A program made the translations under genes and the position numbers. From contig NZ_CP135162.1 of the NCBI RefSeq assembly GCF_001940165.2, positions 1,601,501-1,665,500 of the forward strand: a stretch of 64,000 nucleotides of DNA. The letters are read 5' to 3'. Numbering within the stretch: position 1 is the stretch's first letter; each line of letters starts with the position of its first letter. Source of the DNA: Roseburia sp. 831b (GTDB lineage Bacteria > Bacillota > Clostridia > Lachnospirales > Lachnospiraceae). A model generated the notes under the pieces. It worked only from the letters and a program-made list of their open reading frames with translations, had not been told where the DNA came from and searched no databases. Positions 8,625 through 17,788 of the stretch are shown piece by piece.

Positions 8625-8855
8625 ATGAAAAAAATAAAACAGATTCTTGCCATCCTTGGCATTGTCCTTTTAGTCGGACTTTACATCTCAACGCTTGTGT
8701 GCGCTCTCTCAGATAGTCCTGACTATGAAAGAATGTTGTCCGCCTCTGTTTATGCGACCGTGATTATTCCGGTTCTCATCTGGGCTTATTCTTTCATCTA
8801 TAAATTATTGAAAAAACATTATGGAAAAGACGAGGATGATTCCACGGAAAAATGA
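8625..8855 (+). CDS. Small two-helix membrane protein, unknown function
   Basis: 76 residues from ATG at 8625, six bases after GGAG (8615-8618). Two membrane segments: about residues 7-29 (ILAILGIVLLVGLYISTLV) and 42-60 (ATVIIPVLIWAYSFIY), then a charged tail KKHYGKDEDDS. I do not recognise a family. It follows the metallopeptidase by 62 bp on the same strand and ends directly before a terminator, so the two are likely one transcript. A role with the peptidase is only suggested by this. Confidence 0.75.
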   Translation: MKKIKQILAILGIVLLVGLYISTLVCALSDSPDYERMLSASVYATVIIPVLIWAYSFIYKLLKKHYGKDEDDSTEK

Positions 8856-8856
8856 C

Positions 8857-8894
8857 AAAAAGGACTTACCTACATTTGTAGGTAAGTCCTTTTT
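8857..8894. terminator. Bidirectional terminator
   Basis: Perfect 18-bp inverted repeat (8857-8874 with 8877-8894), A-run on the left and T-run on the right, between convergent genes ending at 8855 and 8907. Confidence 0.93.
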
Positions 8895-8906
8895 TGATTC
8901 TTTTCT

Positions 8907-9527
8907 TTATTCTACGCTGGCTTCCGTATCCGAAACACTTTCTGTTTCTTCTGTCACCGCTTCTTCCGGTTCTTCTGTCTGGGTGTCCTCCTCTTTTACA
9001 AGGCTATCCACCGTCTTTGAGAAAGTGGTCGAAAGCGTATTGTCCACTGCATAGACTGTTTCTCCATCTCCGGTCATCAGGTAATACTGGCTTGTCATAG
9101 CATTCTGATTTCCAAGATAAAGCGTTGTCGTACTCTCTTTTGTTGTCAATGTAATCGTATTCGACGGCTGGTCAAGACCATAATCAGCCAGACTGTCATA
9201 ATCATCAAACGAATCGTCTGCGGTAAGACTTGCCGCTTTTTCTATCATTCCATTTACAACATCTTCGTCTAAATCCAGGGAAGTATCCTGGTCATAAACC
9301 CATTCATCACCGTCTTTGGTGAAGGATAAGGTCTCACCGCTCACCTGATAGGAAAAGGCGGTCATATCATCCGTATCAAGTTCTGTCACGGTAATCTCAT
9401 TTTCTTTTTCTTCTTTCTCCTTCTTCTCTTCCTGCTTTTGGTTATAAATATGAATTCCAATGTAAGCAAGAACCAACACAAGAAGAATCACAACCGTTAT
9501 CACAAACTGTTTTCTTTGTTTTTGCAT
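8907..9527 (-). CDS. DUF4340 domain protein of a GldA/GldG-type ABC system
   Basis: 206 residues. One N-terminal membrane anchor (FVITVVILLVLVLAYIGIHIY), a Lys/Glu-rich linker, then an extracellular beta-rich part (TAFSYQVSGETLSFTKDGDEW, LADYGLDQPSNTITL) typical of DUF4340, and an acidic Thr/Glu-rich tail. DUF4340 proteins are almost always encoded with GldG-type ABC permeases. Its start overlaps the stop of the permease gene by one base, so the three genes are translationally coupled. The transported substrate is not known. Confidence 0.88.
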   Translation of the reverse strand: MQKQRKQFVITVVILLVLVLAYIGIHIYNQKQEEKKEKEEKENEITVTELDTDDMTAFSYQVSGETLSFTKDGDEWVYDQDTSLDLDEDVVNGMIEKAASLTADDSFDDYDSLADYGLDQPSNTITLTTKESTTTLYLGNQNAMTSQYYLMTGDGETVYAVDNTLSTTFSKTVDSLVKEEDTQTEEPEEAVTEETESVSDTEASVE

Positions 9528-11650
9528 TATTTCTTTCTCCTTGCTGCCCAGATGACAATTCCGATTCCAATTAAGAAAATTGGAAGTACAATTGCAAACA
9601 TAAGTGCTGCTACAAATGCTGTTGCGGATGCCACAGTAATATTACTTAGTGTATAATCCTTGGTTGCAATCACACTCGTTGCCGACTCTGTATCACCTAT
9701 CAACTGGTTTGTAATATCTGTGAAAAATTTCACATTGTTTCCAGATACCACTTCATTGGCTTCGTCGGACAACAATTTGAGGGAACCGCAGACAACCAGT
9801 TTTGTCGTATTGTCATCATCTACCTTCTGTTCTACTGCAAGTGCTACGGAGAATGGTCCTTCTACATCCCCATCTTCATATTCATAGCTCTTGAAGTTTT
9901 CCAAATCTGTCTTGGATAACGATTTTTCTGTCGTATCTAACAAAGAGGTATAGGTTGTATTATCGTTATCCTCACCATAGGTAAGACCTACGCTATATGG
10001 TGCAAAAATGTAGCCCGTGCTTGAGTTTGTCGTATAATCCGAAGATGCAATCTTTGGAAGCAGATAATATGGGATATTAGAGTAGTTATAGCTGGAATCA
10101 TTATCCATAACCACACCTTCTACCGGTGTCACACCATAGGCACTCAAAATCGAATTATAGTTGCTTAGGTTTTCTGCCTGGAAATTACAGGTAAGAATTG
10201 CTTTTCCACCTGCCTGCAGATAATCTAATACCTTTTGTGCATCGTCGGATGACAAATCAGATGTTGGCGCATTGATGATAATTGCTGCCGCATCCTCTGG
10301 GACTGCATCCTCTTTTAAAAGCGTAAGCTGTGACAAGGTGATATTTGCTTTCTTCACTGCCTCTGTAAAGCTGCCGGACAGCGCTGTCTCTCCGTGTCCT
10401 TGAATCTCATAAATTACCGGCAAATCGGATTCCGCCATTGTGACATACTGGATGGCACTGGTAAGCTGTCCCTCTGCATCGTAACCATCAATGGTGCTGG
10501 AGTAATTAGAATAATCGTAAGAATATTCATATACATCATGATAATCTACCACACGGGATCTCTCATCACTTACGACAATCAAACTGTTTGAAGTCGGAGA
10601 ATCCTCTGTATACTGCTGGTAAAAAGATGGATACTTGGTAGGGCTCTTATACTCTACTTTTACATGTTTGGAAAGACTCTCATAACGCTGAAGGGTCTCA
10701 TTTAACGTCTCATCTGCCGATTTTTCCTCTGCAAGGACATAAATCGTGATATCCTGGTCTAATGTTTTTAAATAATCTTTGGTATCCTTTGTAAGTGAAT
10801 ACAGCTTTGTGGAAGTCGCATCGATAGAGGTAATGGTGGTTGGAAGTTCATTCACCACAAGGTTTACAATCACCGTAATTGCAAACGCTGCCACGATAAA
10901 TCCCACATTGAATACGCCCATCGAAAGCTTTTTTGAGCTAAGGCTCCAACGTCTCTTTTGAATTGACTGACAAGTCAGGAACAAAAAGAGTGCAACCAGA
11001 CTTAAGAAATAAACCACACTGGTAAGATCTAAGCTTCCGCTCATGAAATTTTTCATCGGCTGGTAAAGATCGTAACAGTTTAAAATCTTAATGATGATAT
11101 TGTTTGTTGCAGTACTCATTCCGGTAATGCTTGACATCATATATCCGAGGAACAATACCGCAAACGAAAGAACCGCTGCGATTACCTGACTTTCTGTAAT
11201 GGAAGAAATGAAAAGTCCGATTGCAATGCAGGCACAGCCATATAGCCAGAATCCAAGAACCGCTACATAACTTTCCCCGAAGGGAACGGTTCCATAGATG
11301 GATAAGAATAATGGCGTGAGCGCAATCACTGCCATGGCAATGGAAAAGACTGCAACCATGGCAAGATATTTGCCAAATACAATTTTTCCAACCGATACCG
11401 GTGAGGTAAGCGTCAGCTGATCCGTCTTATTTTTCCGCTCTTCTGCAAGACTTCGCATTGTAAGAACTGGAACTGCAATCAGCATAATAATCGCCAAAGA
11501 GGAAATGGAATACGAAACATACGGATATCCACCTCTTAAGTTATATGCGAAAAAATATAATCCATAAAGGGCAAGGATTGCTGCAAGAAACAACCAGCCA
11601 ATCACGGTTTGAAAATAAGATTTGAATTCTCTTTTAAAAATTGCTAGCAT
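9527..11650 (-). CDS. ABC-2 permease fused to GldG-type extracellular domain
   Basis: 707 residues. Residues 1-235 are an ABC-2 permease with six membrane helices (FLAAILALYGLYFFAYNL, SSLAIIMLIAVPVLTM and others; MRSLAEERKNKTDQLTLTSP is the typical cytoplasmic loop). After a seventh helix near 250 comes a large extracellular GldG/IFT52-like domain at about 280-670 (DITIYVLAEEKSADETLNE, EIQGHGETALSGSF), then a final helix and a basic tail. In Bacteroidetes GldF and GldG are separate; here they are one chain, as often in Firmicutes. It overlaps the ATPase gene by 7 bp. Likely role: export or envelope organisation. Confidence 0.9.
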   Translation of the reverse strand: MLAIFKREFKSYFQTVIGWLFLAAILALYGLYFFAYNLRGGYPYVSYSISSLAIIMLIAVPVLTMRSLAEERKNKTDQLTLTSPVSVGKIVFGKYLAMVAVFSIAMAVIALTPLFLSIYGTVPFGESYVAVLGFWLYGCACIAIGLFISSITESQVIAAVLSFAVLFLGYMMSSITGMSTATNNIIIKILNCYDLYQPMKNFMSGSLDLTSVVYFLSLVALFLFLTCQSIQKRRWSLSSKKLSMGVFNVGFIVAAFAITVIVNLVVNELPTTITSIDATSTKLYSLTKDTKDYLKTLDQDITIYVLAEEKSADETLNETLQRYESLSKHVKVEYKSPTKYPSFYQQYTEDSPTSNSLIVVSDERSRVVDYHDVYEYSYDYSNYSSTIDGYDAEGQLTSAIQYVTMAESDLPVIYEIQGHGETALSGSFTEAVKKANITLSQLTLLKEDAVPEDAAAIIINAPTSDLSSDDAQKVLDYLQAGGKAILTCNFQAENLSNYNSILSAYGVTPVEGVVMDNDSSYNYSNIPYYLLPKIASSDYTTNSSTGYIFAPYSVGLTYGEDNDNTTYTSLLDTTEKSLSKTDLENFKSYEYEDGDVEGPFSVALAVEQKVDDDNTTKLVVCGSLKLLSDEANEVVSGNNVKFFTDITNQLIGDTESATSVIATKDYTLSNITVASATAFVAALMFAIVLPIFLIGIGIVIWAARRKK

Positions 11651-12600
11651 TCTGCCTGTACTCCTTCCTGTGATGATGTAAGCTGTAAGAAGACATCCTC
11701 TAACGATTTCGTCACGGTCTTCATTTCAAGGATAACGGCGCCATGTTCAACACATGCTGCAAACACCTTTTCACGCAAATCAACACCTTTTGTTGCAGTT
11801 AGGACAAACTTACTTGTCTCTTTTTCCTCGGAAACAGCTTTCTCAAGATGCTCTACTTCACCAAGCTGCTGCAACTGTTTTGCAAGCAGTTCACCATCTC
11901 CTTTTACAAGAAGTTCGATTTCCTGTGCACCGGACATCAGATTTACAAGGTTTTCCGTAGAATCACTTGCCACTAACTTTCCTTTTGAAATAATGAATAC
12001 ATGGTCGCAAACGGCACTGATTTCAGTCAAAATGTGGGAACTTAAAATGACTGTATGTTTTTTTCCTAATTCCTTAATCAAATCACGGATTTCGATAATC
12101 TGTTTTGGATCAAGACCGACCGTTGGTTCATCCAGGATAATGATTTCCGGATATCCAAGCACTGCCTGTGCAAATCCAACCCTCTGACGATATCCTTTGG
12201 AAAGATTTCGAATCATTCGTCCTGACACATCCGAAATCTTTGTAATTTCCATCGCCTCATCCACATAACGGGAACGCAGACTTTTTTCAATTTTTTTCAG
12301 CTCTGCGACGAAATTCAGATACTCCCGCACAGTCATGTCCATGTAGAGTGGCGGAAGCTCCGGAAGATATCCGACACATTTTTTTGCCTTCTCCGGCTGT
12401 TTTAAAATATCATACCCATTTAATTTTACTTCTCCGCTTGTAGCAGCCAGATAACCGGTAATGATATTCATCGTAGTCGATTTTCCAGCACCGTTTGGTC
12501 CCAAAAAACCATAAATTTTTCCAGGTTCTACCGTCAGTGACAAATCATCGACTGCAACATGGCTGCCGTATTTTTTTACCAAATGATTGATTTCAATCAC
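11644..12600 (-). CDS. ABC transporter ATP-binding protein (GldA-type)
   Basis: 318 residues from GTG at 12600, which follows AAAGGAGGAG at good spacing; the longer frame to 12624 has no such site. Walker A GPNGAGKST near residue 33, Q-loop LPELPPL, signature NLSKGYRQR near 137, Walker B IIILDEPTVGLDP near 155, H-loop SSHIL. The C-terminal 100 residues form the regulatory domain usual in this subfamily. It powers the ABC-2/GldG permease encoded next. Confidence 0.95.
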   Translation of the reverse strand: MIEINHLVKKYGSHVAVDDLSLTVEPGKIYGFLGPNGAGKSTTMNIITGYLAATSGEVKLNGYDILKQPEKAKKCVGYLPELPPLYMDMTVREYLNFVAELKKIEKSLRSRYVDEAMEITKISDVSGRMIRNLSKGYRQRVGFAQAVLGYPEIIILDEPTVGLDPKQIIEIRDLIKELGKKHTVILSSHILTEISAVCDHVFIISKGKLVASDSTENLVNLMSGAQEIELLVKGDGELLAKQLQQLGEVEHLEKAVSEEKETSKFVLTATKGVDLREKVFAACVEHGAVILEMKTVTKSLEDVFLQLTSSQEGVQAEC

Positions 12601-12628
12601 AGCAAACTCCTCCTTTTTCCTCATTAAA

Positions 12629-12702
12629 AAATAGGTAACTGCCGGCTTTTGTTCTCGCCTAACAATTACCTATTTATTAGCATACGCATGATATGTGTTC
12701 AA
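12629..12702 (-). promoter_or_regulatory. Promoter and inverted repeat upstream of the ABC operon
   Basis: -35 TTGAAC (12697-12702), 17-bp spacer, -10 TAATAA (12674-12679). A 10-bp inverted repeat AAATAGGTAA (12666-12675) and TTACCTATTT (12629-12638) overlaps the -10 and the early leader. If transcription starts at the GG of the first arm, GGTAATTG can pair with CAGTTACC followed by six T, a short attenuator-like hairpin. It could equally be a protein operator. Confidence 0.5.
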
Positions 12703-12770
12703 AAGTAGTGAATTCTGTGATAAAACTGTGAACTTTGGTTAGTTCTGTCTAACTTCAATCCTACCATTCG

Positions 12771-13376
12771 TTAAATCTGCACGCCTAACGCACGAAGTTT
12801 TTCGCAGGCCTGTTCATAACCCTGAAATAAAATCGTATGAATTCCCTGCCGGTTCGCCTCATCTAAGTTCACCTGACGGTCATCTAAAAACACACATTCG
12901 TCCGGCTCTAAATGATAACGGTTTAAAAGTTCCTGATAAATCTCTGGTTCCGGCTTGATTGCCTGAATCTGATAAGAAAAGACCACACCATCCATCTCTT
13001 TTTCAAAAGACAATGCCTCTAACGTGCACTCTCTTGTGTATCTTCCATAATTAGACAAAATATAGGTATGATAACCATTCTTTTTCAATGTTTTTACAAA
13101 ATCCATCGCATAATCATACTGCCAGATGCATCGTCCAATGTTCTCCCAAAGAAGCTTGATTTCTTTCTCATACTCCGGTGCATTTTCGATAAATGCCAAA
13201 AGCTGCTCCTTATCGCTAAGACTGCTTCTGTCTAATTCATCCCAGGCTTTAGAACGCACTGTTGCATCTGCAACACGCTCAAAGGTCTCTCCTTCAAATC
13301 CCAGCTCATGAAATGCCTTTTCCCAATCAAACTCTACCAGAACTTTTCCAACATCAAAAATAATATTTCGAATCAT
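12771..13376 (-). CDS. HAD-superfamily phosphatase (subfamily IA)
   Basis: 201 residues. Motif I is IIFDVGKVLVEFD; the usual second Asp of DxD (DVG) is replaced by Gly, as in the YihX/alpha-D-glucose-1-phosphatase-like branch. Motif II is ILSNYG, the Lys is in IQAIKPEPEIY, and motif IV is CVFLDDRQVNLDEA. Family members hydrolyse small phosphate esters; the true substrate cannot be read from sequence. It follows purA by 12 bp and is probably cotranscribed, which may point to nucleotide or sugar-phosphate metabolism. Confidence 0.88.
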   Translation of the reverse strand: MIRNIIFDVGKVLVEFDWEKAFHELGFEGETFERVADATVRSKAWDELDRSSLSDKEQLLAFIENAPEYEKEIKLLWENIGRCIWQYDYAMDFVKTLKKNGYHTYILSNYGRYTRECTLEALSFEKEMDGVVFSYQIQAIKPEPEIYQELLNRYHLEPDECVFLDDRQVNLDEANRQGIHTILFQGYEQACEKLRALGVQI

Positions 13377-13388
13377 TTTCTGCCCTGC

Positions 13389-14654
13389 CTAACGGTAAAT
13401 AATATCGTCTCTTCCTGGTCCATTGGATACCATTGTGATTGGATAACCGATCTGCTCTTCAATGAACTCAACATATTTTCTACAGTTTTCTGGAAGTTCT
13501 TCATATTTCTTGATACCGCGGATATCGCATTTCCATCCTGGCAATTTTTTGAATACAGGTTTTGCTTTCTCTAACTTCGCTGTAACAGGGAAATCTGTTG
13601 TGACTTCTCCATCGATGTCATATCCGACACAGACCGGAATCTCATCTAAATATCCTAATACGTCTAATACTGTAAATGCAACGTCGGTTGTTCCCTGCAT
13701 ACGGCATCCATATTTAGATGCAACACAGTCAAACCATCCCATACGTCTTGGACGACCTGTTGTGGCACCAAATTCTCCACCACGACGTCTTAATTCATCC
13801 GCTTCATCTCCGAAGATTTCGCTGACAAATGCACCAGCTCCTACTGCGGAAGAATAAGCTTTACATACTGTCACAATCTTCTTAATCTCGTATGGTGGGA
13901 TTCCTGCTCCGATTGCGCCATAAGCAGCAAGTGTAGAAGATGATGTTACCATTGGGTAGATTCCGTGGTCTGGATCTTTTAACGTACCAAGCTGACCCTC
14001 TAATAAAATTCTCTTTCCTTCTTTGAGCGCTTTATCTAAGTATAAGGAGACATCTCCCACATAAGGCGCAACCATGTCTCTGTACTCATGTAAAGTTGCT
14101 AACAGTTCCTCTTCTTTTAACAATGGTTTGTGATACATATGCTCCAGCATAATGTTCTTTGTCTCACAGGTACGTTTTACCTTTTCCTGTAATAACTCTT
14201 CATCGAATAACTCACTTACCTGGAAACCGATTTTTGCATATTTGTCTGAATAAAATGGTGCAATACCGGACTTGGTAGAACCAAATGAATTCTTTCCAAG
14301 ACGTTCTTCCTCATACTGATCAAAAAGAACATGATATGGCATTACCATCTGTGCTCTATCTGAAATCATGATGTTTGGTGCAGGCACATTACGGTCTGTG
14401 ATGGATTTAATCTCATTGATTACCTTTGGAATATCTAACGCAACACCGTTTCCAATAATATTCATAATATGGCTGTGGAAAACGCCGGATGGTAATGTGT
14501 GTAATGCAAATTTACCATAATTGTTTACGATAGTGTGTCCTGCATTTGCTCCTCCCTGAAAACGAATAACAATATCTGCCTCGTTTGCGAGCATATCTGT
14601 GATTTTACCTTTTCCTTCGTCGCCCCAGTTAGCGCCTACTACTGCTGTAACCAT
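13389..14654 (-). CDS. purA: Adenylosuccinate synthetase
   Basis: 421 residues from ATG at 14654 behind AGGAGG; the longer frame to 14723 is unlikely. It begins MVTAVVGANWGDEGKGKI, the GTP-binding P-loop of PurA, followed by FQGGANAGHTIVNNYGKFALH, GSTKSGIAPFYSDKYAK and GRPRRMGWFDCV. It joins IMP and aspartate with GTP hydrolysis, the first committed step to AMP. Upstream is a consensus promoter with a terminator hairpin between it and the gene, so transcription may be attenuated. The HAD gene follows closely. Confidence 0.98.
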   Translation of the reverse strand: MVTAVVGANWGDEGKGKITDMLANEADIVIRFQGGANAGHTIVNNYGKFALHTLPSGVFHSHIMNIIGNGVALDIPKVINEIKSITDRNVPAPNIMISDRAQMVMPYHVLFDQYEEERLGKNSFGSTKSGIAPFYSDKYAKIGFQVSELFDEELLQEKVKRTCETKNIMLEHMYHKPLLKEEELLATLHEYRDMVAPYVGDVSLYLDKALKEGKRILLEGQLGTLKDPDHGIYPMVTSSSTLAAYGAIGAGIPPYEIKKIVTVCKAYSSAVGAGAFVSEIFGDEADELRRRGGEFGATTGRPRRMGWFDCVASKYGCRMQGTTDVAFTVLDVLGYLDEIPVCVGYDIDGEVTTDFPVTAKLEKAKPVFKKLPGWKCDIRGIKKYEELPENCRKYVEFIEEQIGYPITMVSNGPGRDDIIYR

Positions 14655-14759
14655 TCTTTTTTCCTCCTGGTTCTCACTATGATTATTCTGTATCGGAGAT
14701 TTTGTTCTGCTTCTCCCATACACTGCTTTATCAAAACATCCTATTTTCTGATAAAGCCC

Positions 14760-14789
14760 AAAAAAGACAGGTGTAAAAACCTGTCTTTT
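14760..14789 (-). terminator. Terminator hairpin in the purA leader
   Basis: 11-bp stem (14762-14772 with 14779-14789), six-base loop, T-run on the minus strand. It lies downstream of the promoter at 14812-14840 and upstream of purA, so it may be an attenuator; it could instead end the lysR transcript. Confidence 0.7.
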
Positions 14790-14811
14790 CTTTCCCTGTT
14801 TTTACTTATTG

Positions 14812-14840
14812 ATTATACACGAAAGTATTGCATAAGTAAA
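14812..14840 (-). promoter_or_regulatory. Sigma-A promoter, probably of purA
   Basis: -35 TTTACT (14835-14840), 17-bp spacer, -10 TATAAT (14812-14817) on the minus strand. Confidence 0.7.
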
Positions 14841-14931
14841 ATTAATATTCTTTATATATGACATAATTTCCCTTTATGTCTCTTATCAAAGATCTCTGCC
14901 TCATTTCCTATTAGTCCTTCTTACCAGTCTG

Positions 14932-15831
14932 CTACGCTTCCTGCAAATCCTGTTGTAAAAACTGCAGCAACCTGGATGCGGCCGCAGATAATGGGATGCT
15001 TTCATTGGTCACAATGCAAAACTGGCGGGGCGGTAATTCCTGTTCAAACTGAAGTTTAAAAAGTTCTCCGTTTGCAATCCCTTCTTTTGCAAAATCTTCT
15101 ACAACACTTGCAATTCCAAGATTTCTTCTTGCAAACTGAATCAACATTCCACTTGTGGCAAGCTCAAACTCCGGGTTGACACATACACCCTGCGTCTTTA
15201 AGAATTCTTCTACATAATTCCTTGTCGAAGTGTTTCCCTCAAGGCACATGACCGGAAGTTCTTCTAATACCCGATAAGAAAGTTCCTTTCCCTTTAGATA
15301 TTCAAAACTCTTTCCGCCAACAAACACATCCGAAATCGTCCGTACCGGTACCATTTTCAAATGGTTCTTTACCGATAACGGTGTACTTACAATTCCGAAA
15401 TCAATTTTGCCGTCATTTAGATGCTTGATGGTCTCAGGCGTCGGTGCATTCGTCACCGTCACCTTTATCTTTGGATATTTCTCATGAAAGCGTTCCAGAT
15501 AGTCCAAAAGATAGAACTGCAATGTCATATCGCTTGCACCGATACAGATTTCACCGGCATCCAGATTCAACATCTCTGTCAGCTTCTTTTCACCGGATTG
15601 AATCGTCTCGTATCCTCGCTGCACATAAGAAAACAGCATCTCCCCTTCCTTTGTCAGCCGGACTCCCTTCGAAGTCCGGACAAACAGGGAGCAGCCCAAA
15701 TCACTTTCTAAGTGCTTCACCGCCTGACTGACTGCAGGCTGCGTGATGGCTAACTCCTCGGCTGCAAGGGTGATGCTTTTTTCTTTTGCTACATAATAGA
15801 AAATCTTATAGTATTCTAAATTGATGTCCAT
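14932..15831 (-). CDS. LysR-family transcriptional regulator
   Basis: 299 residues, the standard LysR length. N-terminal winged helix-turn-helix: YYVAKEKSITLAAEELAITQ, then PAVSQAVKHLESDLGCSLF. The rest is the periplasmic-binding-like effector domain (ICIGASDMTLQFYLLDYLERF). LysR proteins bind upstream of target operons and respond to a small molecule; the effector is not evident. It is the last gene of an apparent NUDIX-mgsA-degV-lysR operon, 4 bp after degV, so it may control this operon or a distant target. Confidence 0.93.
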   Translation of the reverse strand: MDINLEYYKIFYYVAKEKSITLAAEELAITQPAVSQAVKHLESDLGCSLFVRTSKGVRLTKEGEMLFSYVQRGYETIQSGEKKLTEMLNLDAGEICIGASDMTLQFYLLDYLERFHEKYPKIKVTVTNAPTPETIKHLNDGKIDFGIVSTPLSVKNHLKMVPVRTISDVFVGGKSFEYLKGKELSYRVLEELPVMCLEGNTSTRNYVEEFLKTQGVCVNPEFELATSGMLIQFARRNLGIASVVEDFAKEGIANGELFKLQFEQELPPRQFCIVTNESIPLSAAASRLLQFLQQDLQEA

Positions 15832-15835
15832 TGTC

Positions 15836-16711
15836 TTATTCTGCTAACTCTGGAATTTTTTTGGAACATGCAATTGCCAGTGCGCCCGGTCCGATATGAC
15901 AGGAAATACTTAAGGACAATGGATTCATTGTAATCTCCATTCCCGGAAATGCGTCCTGCACTTCCTTCTTGAAATTCTCTGCATCTTCAAGATTGTGTGT
16001 ATATGCCATCTCTAAATACAGATTCTTTCCTTCCGGATCATGGAAACGGTTTGCAAAGTCATTTTTCATTGCCTCAATCATAATGCTCTTTGCCTGTTTC
16101 ACTGTTCTTGCCTTTGCAAATGCATCCAGTTTTTCTCCCTGAATCTGTAAAACCGGTTTTAACTTCAACAAAGTTCCAAGTGCTGCTGCTGCCGGTGTGA
16201 TTCGTCCACCCTTTTTCAGGTAGTACAACGTATCCACCATAATATAGATAGAAGATTCGAACTTTTCTCTCTCCAGAATCTCTTTAATCTCTGCCGCACT
16301 CTTTCCAGTCTCTGCAAGATTCTTCGCATCCAAAACGGACTGTCTTTGTGTGACAGAAATTCTTTGGTTGTTGACAACCTGAACTTTTCCATCGTAATCC
16401 TGAGACAACATATATGCCGTCTCACAGGAACTGCTTAATCCAGATGACATTGGAATATAAACAATCTCGTCATATTCTTTTAAAATCTCGTCCCACATAT
16501 CGGTAACGTTTCCAACCAATGGCATTGATGTTGAAATCTCAACACCATCTGTAAGTTTTTCATAGAACTGATCCTGTGTCAGATTGATATCTTCGTATAA
16601 TGTCTCTCCGTTCAAAAAGAATGGCATCGGTAAAATTTTTACGCCCAACTCTTCTGCCTGTGTCTGTGTGATACCGCTATTGCTATCAGAAACAATTGCT
16701 ACCTTACTCAT
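15836..16711 (-). CDS. DegV family fatty acid-binding protein
   Basis: 291 residues, typical for DegV. It starts VAIVSDSNSGITQTQAEELG and contains ISTSMPLVGNVTDMWDEIL, YIPMSSGLSSSCETAYMLS and the C-terminal ISCHIGPGALAIACSKK. DegV (FakB-like) proteins hold a fatty acid for phosphorylation by FakA; no fakA is in the window. Spacing is 14 bp from mgsA and 4 bp to lysR, so it sits inside one operon. Confidence 0.93.
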   Translation of the reverse strand: MSKVAIVSDSNSGITQTQAEELGVKILPMPFFLNGETLYEDINLTQDQFYEKLTDGVEISTSMPLVGNVTDMWDEILKEYDEIVYIPMSSGLSSSCETAYMLSQDYDGKVQVVNNQRISVTQRQSVLDAKNLAETGKSAAEIKEILEREKFESSIYIMVDTLYYLKKGGRITPAAAALGTLLKLKPVLQIQGEKLDAFAKARTVKQAKSIMIEAMKNDFANRFHDPEGKNLYLEMAYTHNLEDAENFKKEVQDAFPGMEITMNPLSLSISCHIGPGALAIACSKKIPELAE

Positions 16712-16725
16712 GAAATCTGCTCCTC

Positions 16726-17196
16726 CTATAATGTTTCTGAACGTTCTTTTATATTCTTCTGAAAATTAATTACTTCATGCTCATATTCCTGGCTCATAAG
16801 TTCCGACTTAATGATAAAGTCAGCCGTTGCACGGTTGTTTGCGATTGGAATATCATATACCTGAGCAATTCGAAGCAGCGCCTTTACGTCCGGATCATGT
16901 GGCTGTGCGGTTAGAGGGTCTGAGAAGAACACAATAAGGTCAATTCTTCCCTCCACAATTTTTGCACCAATCTGCTGGTCGCCCCCCAAAGGACCACTGT
17001 TATATCCTCTGACCGGAAGACCTGTCTTATCTGTAATCATTCTTGCTGTTGTGCCTGTTCCACACAAAAAATGATTCTTTAATATCTCTTTATTCTCTTC
17101 ACACCATGCAATCATCTCTGCCTTTTTCCCATCGTGTGCAATGAGAGCTATATTCTTCTGTTTTCCAATTTTTAATGTGATATAATTATCGCTCAT
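16726..17196 (-). CDS. mgsA: Methylglyoxal synthase
   Basis: 156 residues from ATG at 17196, preceded by AGAAGGAGAG. Motifs: NIALIAHDGKKAEMIAWCEE, the phosphate-binding CGTGTTARMI, NSGPLGGDQQIGAKI and the catalytic-region VFFSDPLTAQPHDPDVKAL. The enzyme turns dihydroxyacetone phosphate into methylglyoxal and phosphate, a glycolytic bypass used when phosphate is low. It lies between a NUDIX gene and degV with short gaps. Allosteric control by phosphate is known for the family; nothing special to this copy is visible. Confidence 0.96.
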   Translation of the reverse strand: MSDNYITLKIGKQKNIALIAHDGKKAEMIAWCEENKEILKNHFLCGTGTTARMITDKTGLPVRGYNSGPLGGDQQIGAKIVEGRIDLIVFFSDPLTAQPHDPDVKALLRIAQVYDIPIANNRATADFIIKSELMSQEYEHEVINFQKNIKERSETL

Positions 17197-17234
17197 CTGG
17201 TCTCTCCTTCTCTTCTGCCAAACTAATACGTGTT

Positions 17235-17765
17235 TCAATTATACCATACCTTTTTTGTTTCTTCCACTAAAACTTCTTGCTGCAAAAGCATCCGTACAAA
17301 CTCCGTATCGCGCTCATCCCAGCTTTCCCTTGGCATACTTTTATTGGTCATATAAATCTTCTCCGGCGTCTCCCACACCGAGTGAAAGCCCTTTGCAATT
17401 TCGCTCTGTGTCATATGAAGCGGAACCATTTCCGGTTTTACCTCACACAGATAAAAGAAGGTTTTTCGGACAAAAATCTTGGTTTTGTCAAAGATATCAC
17501 GTCTTTTTTCGATTGTCATTCCAAGTTCCCTGCAGCTTTCCGGTATTATCAGCAGGCCGGTTTCCTCTTGCACTTCTCTTTCCAATGCGACGATGTAATC
17601 TTCGTCTGGCTCCACACCGCCTCCCGGAATCTTGTATTCTCCGTCTCCGCTGCATTGCATTGCCATTTTTCCATCTCTAAAAATGACTCCGCGTACGACA
17701 TTCTTCTCAATTACTTCTGTTAATCCTGCATAATTGCCTGCATCAAAAACTTTCAACACTCTCAT
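17235..17765 (-). CDS. NUDIX hydrolase
   Basis: 176 residues. The Nudix box is GGGVEPDEDYIVALEREVQE followed by ETGL, near residues 48-71. Before it is the strand VVRGVIFRDGKMAMQCS. The family cleaves nucleoside diphosphates linked to another group; the substrate is unknown. First gene of the likely four-gene operon with mgsA, degV and lysR; 38 bp separate it from mgsA. Confidence 0.93.
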   Translation of the reverse strand: MRVLKVFDAGNYAGLTEVIEKNVVRGVIFRDGKMAMQCSGDGEYKIPGGGVEPDEDYIVALEREVQEETGLLIIPESCRELGMTIEKRRDIFDKTKIFVRKTFFYLCEVKPEMVPLHMTQSEIAKGFHSVWETPEKIYMTNKSMPRESWDERDTEFVRMLLQQEVLVEETKKVWYN

Positions 17766-17788
17766 GTATCCACCAGCCTTGCAAGGTT

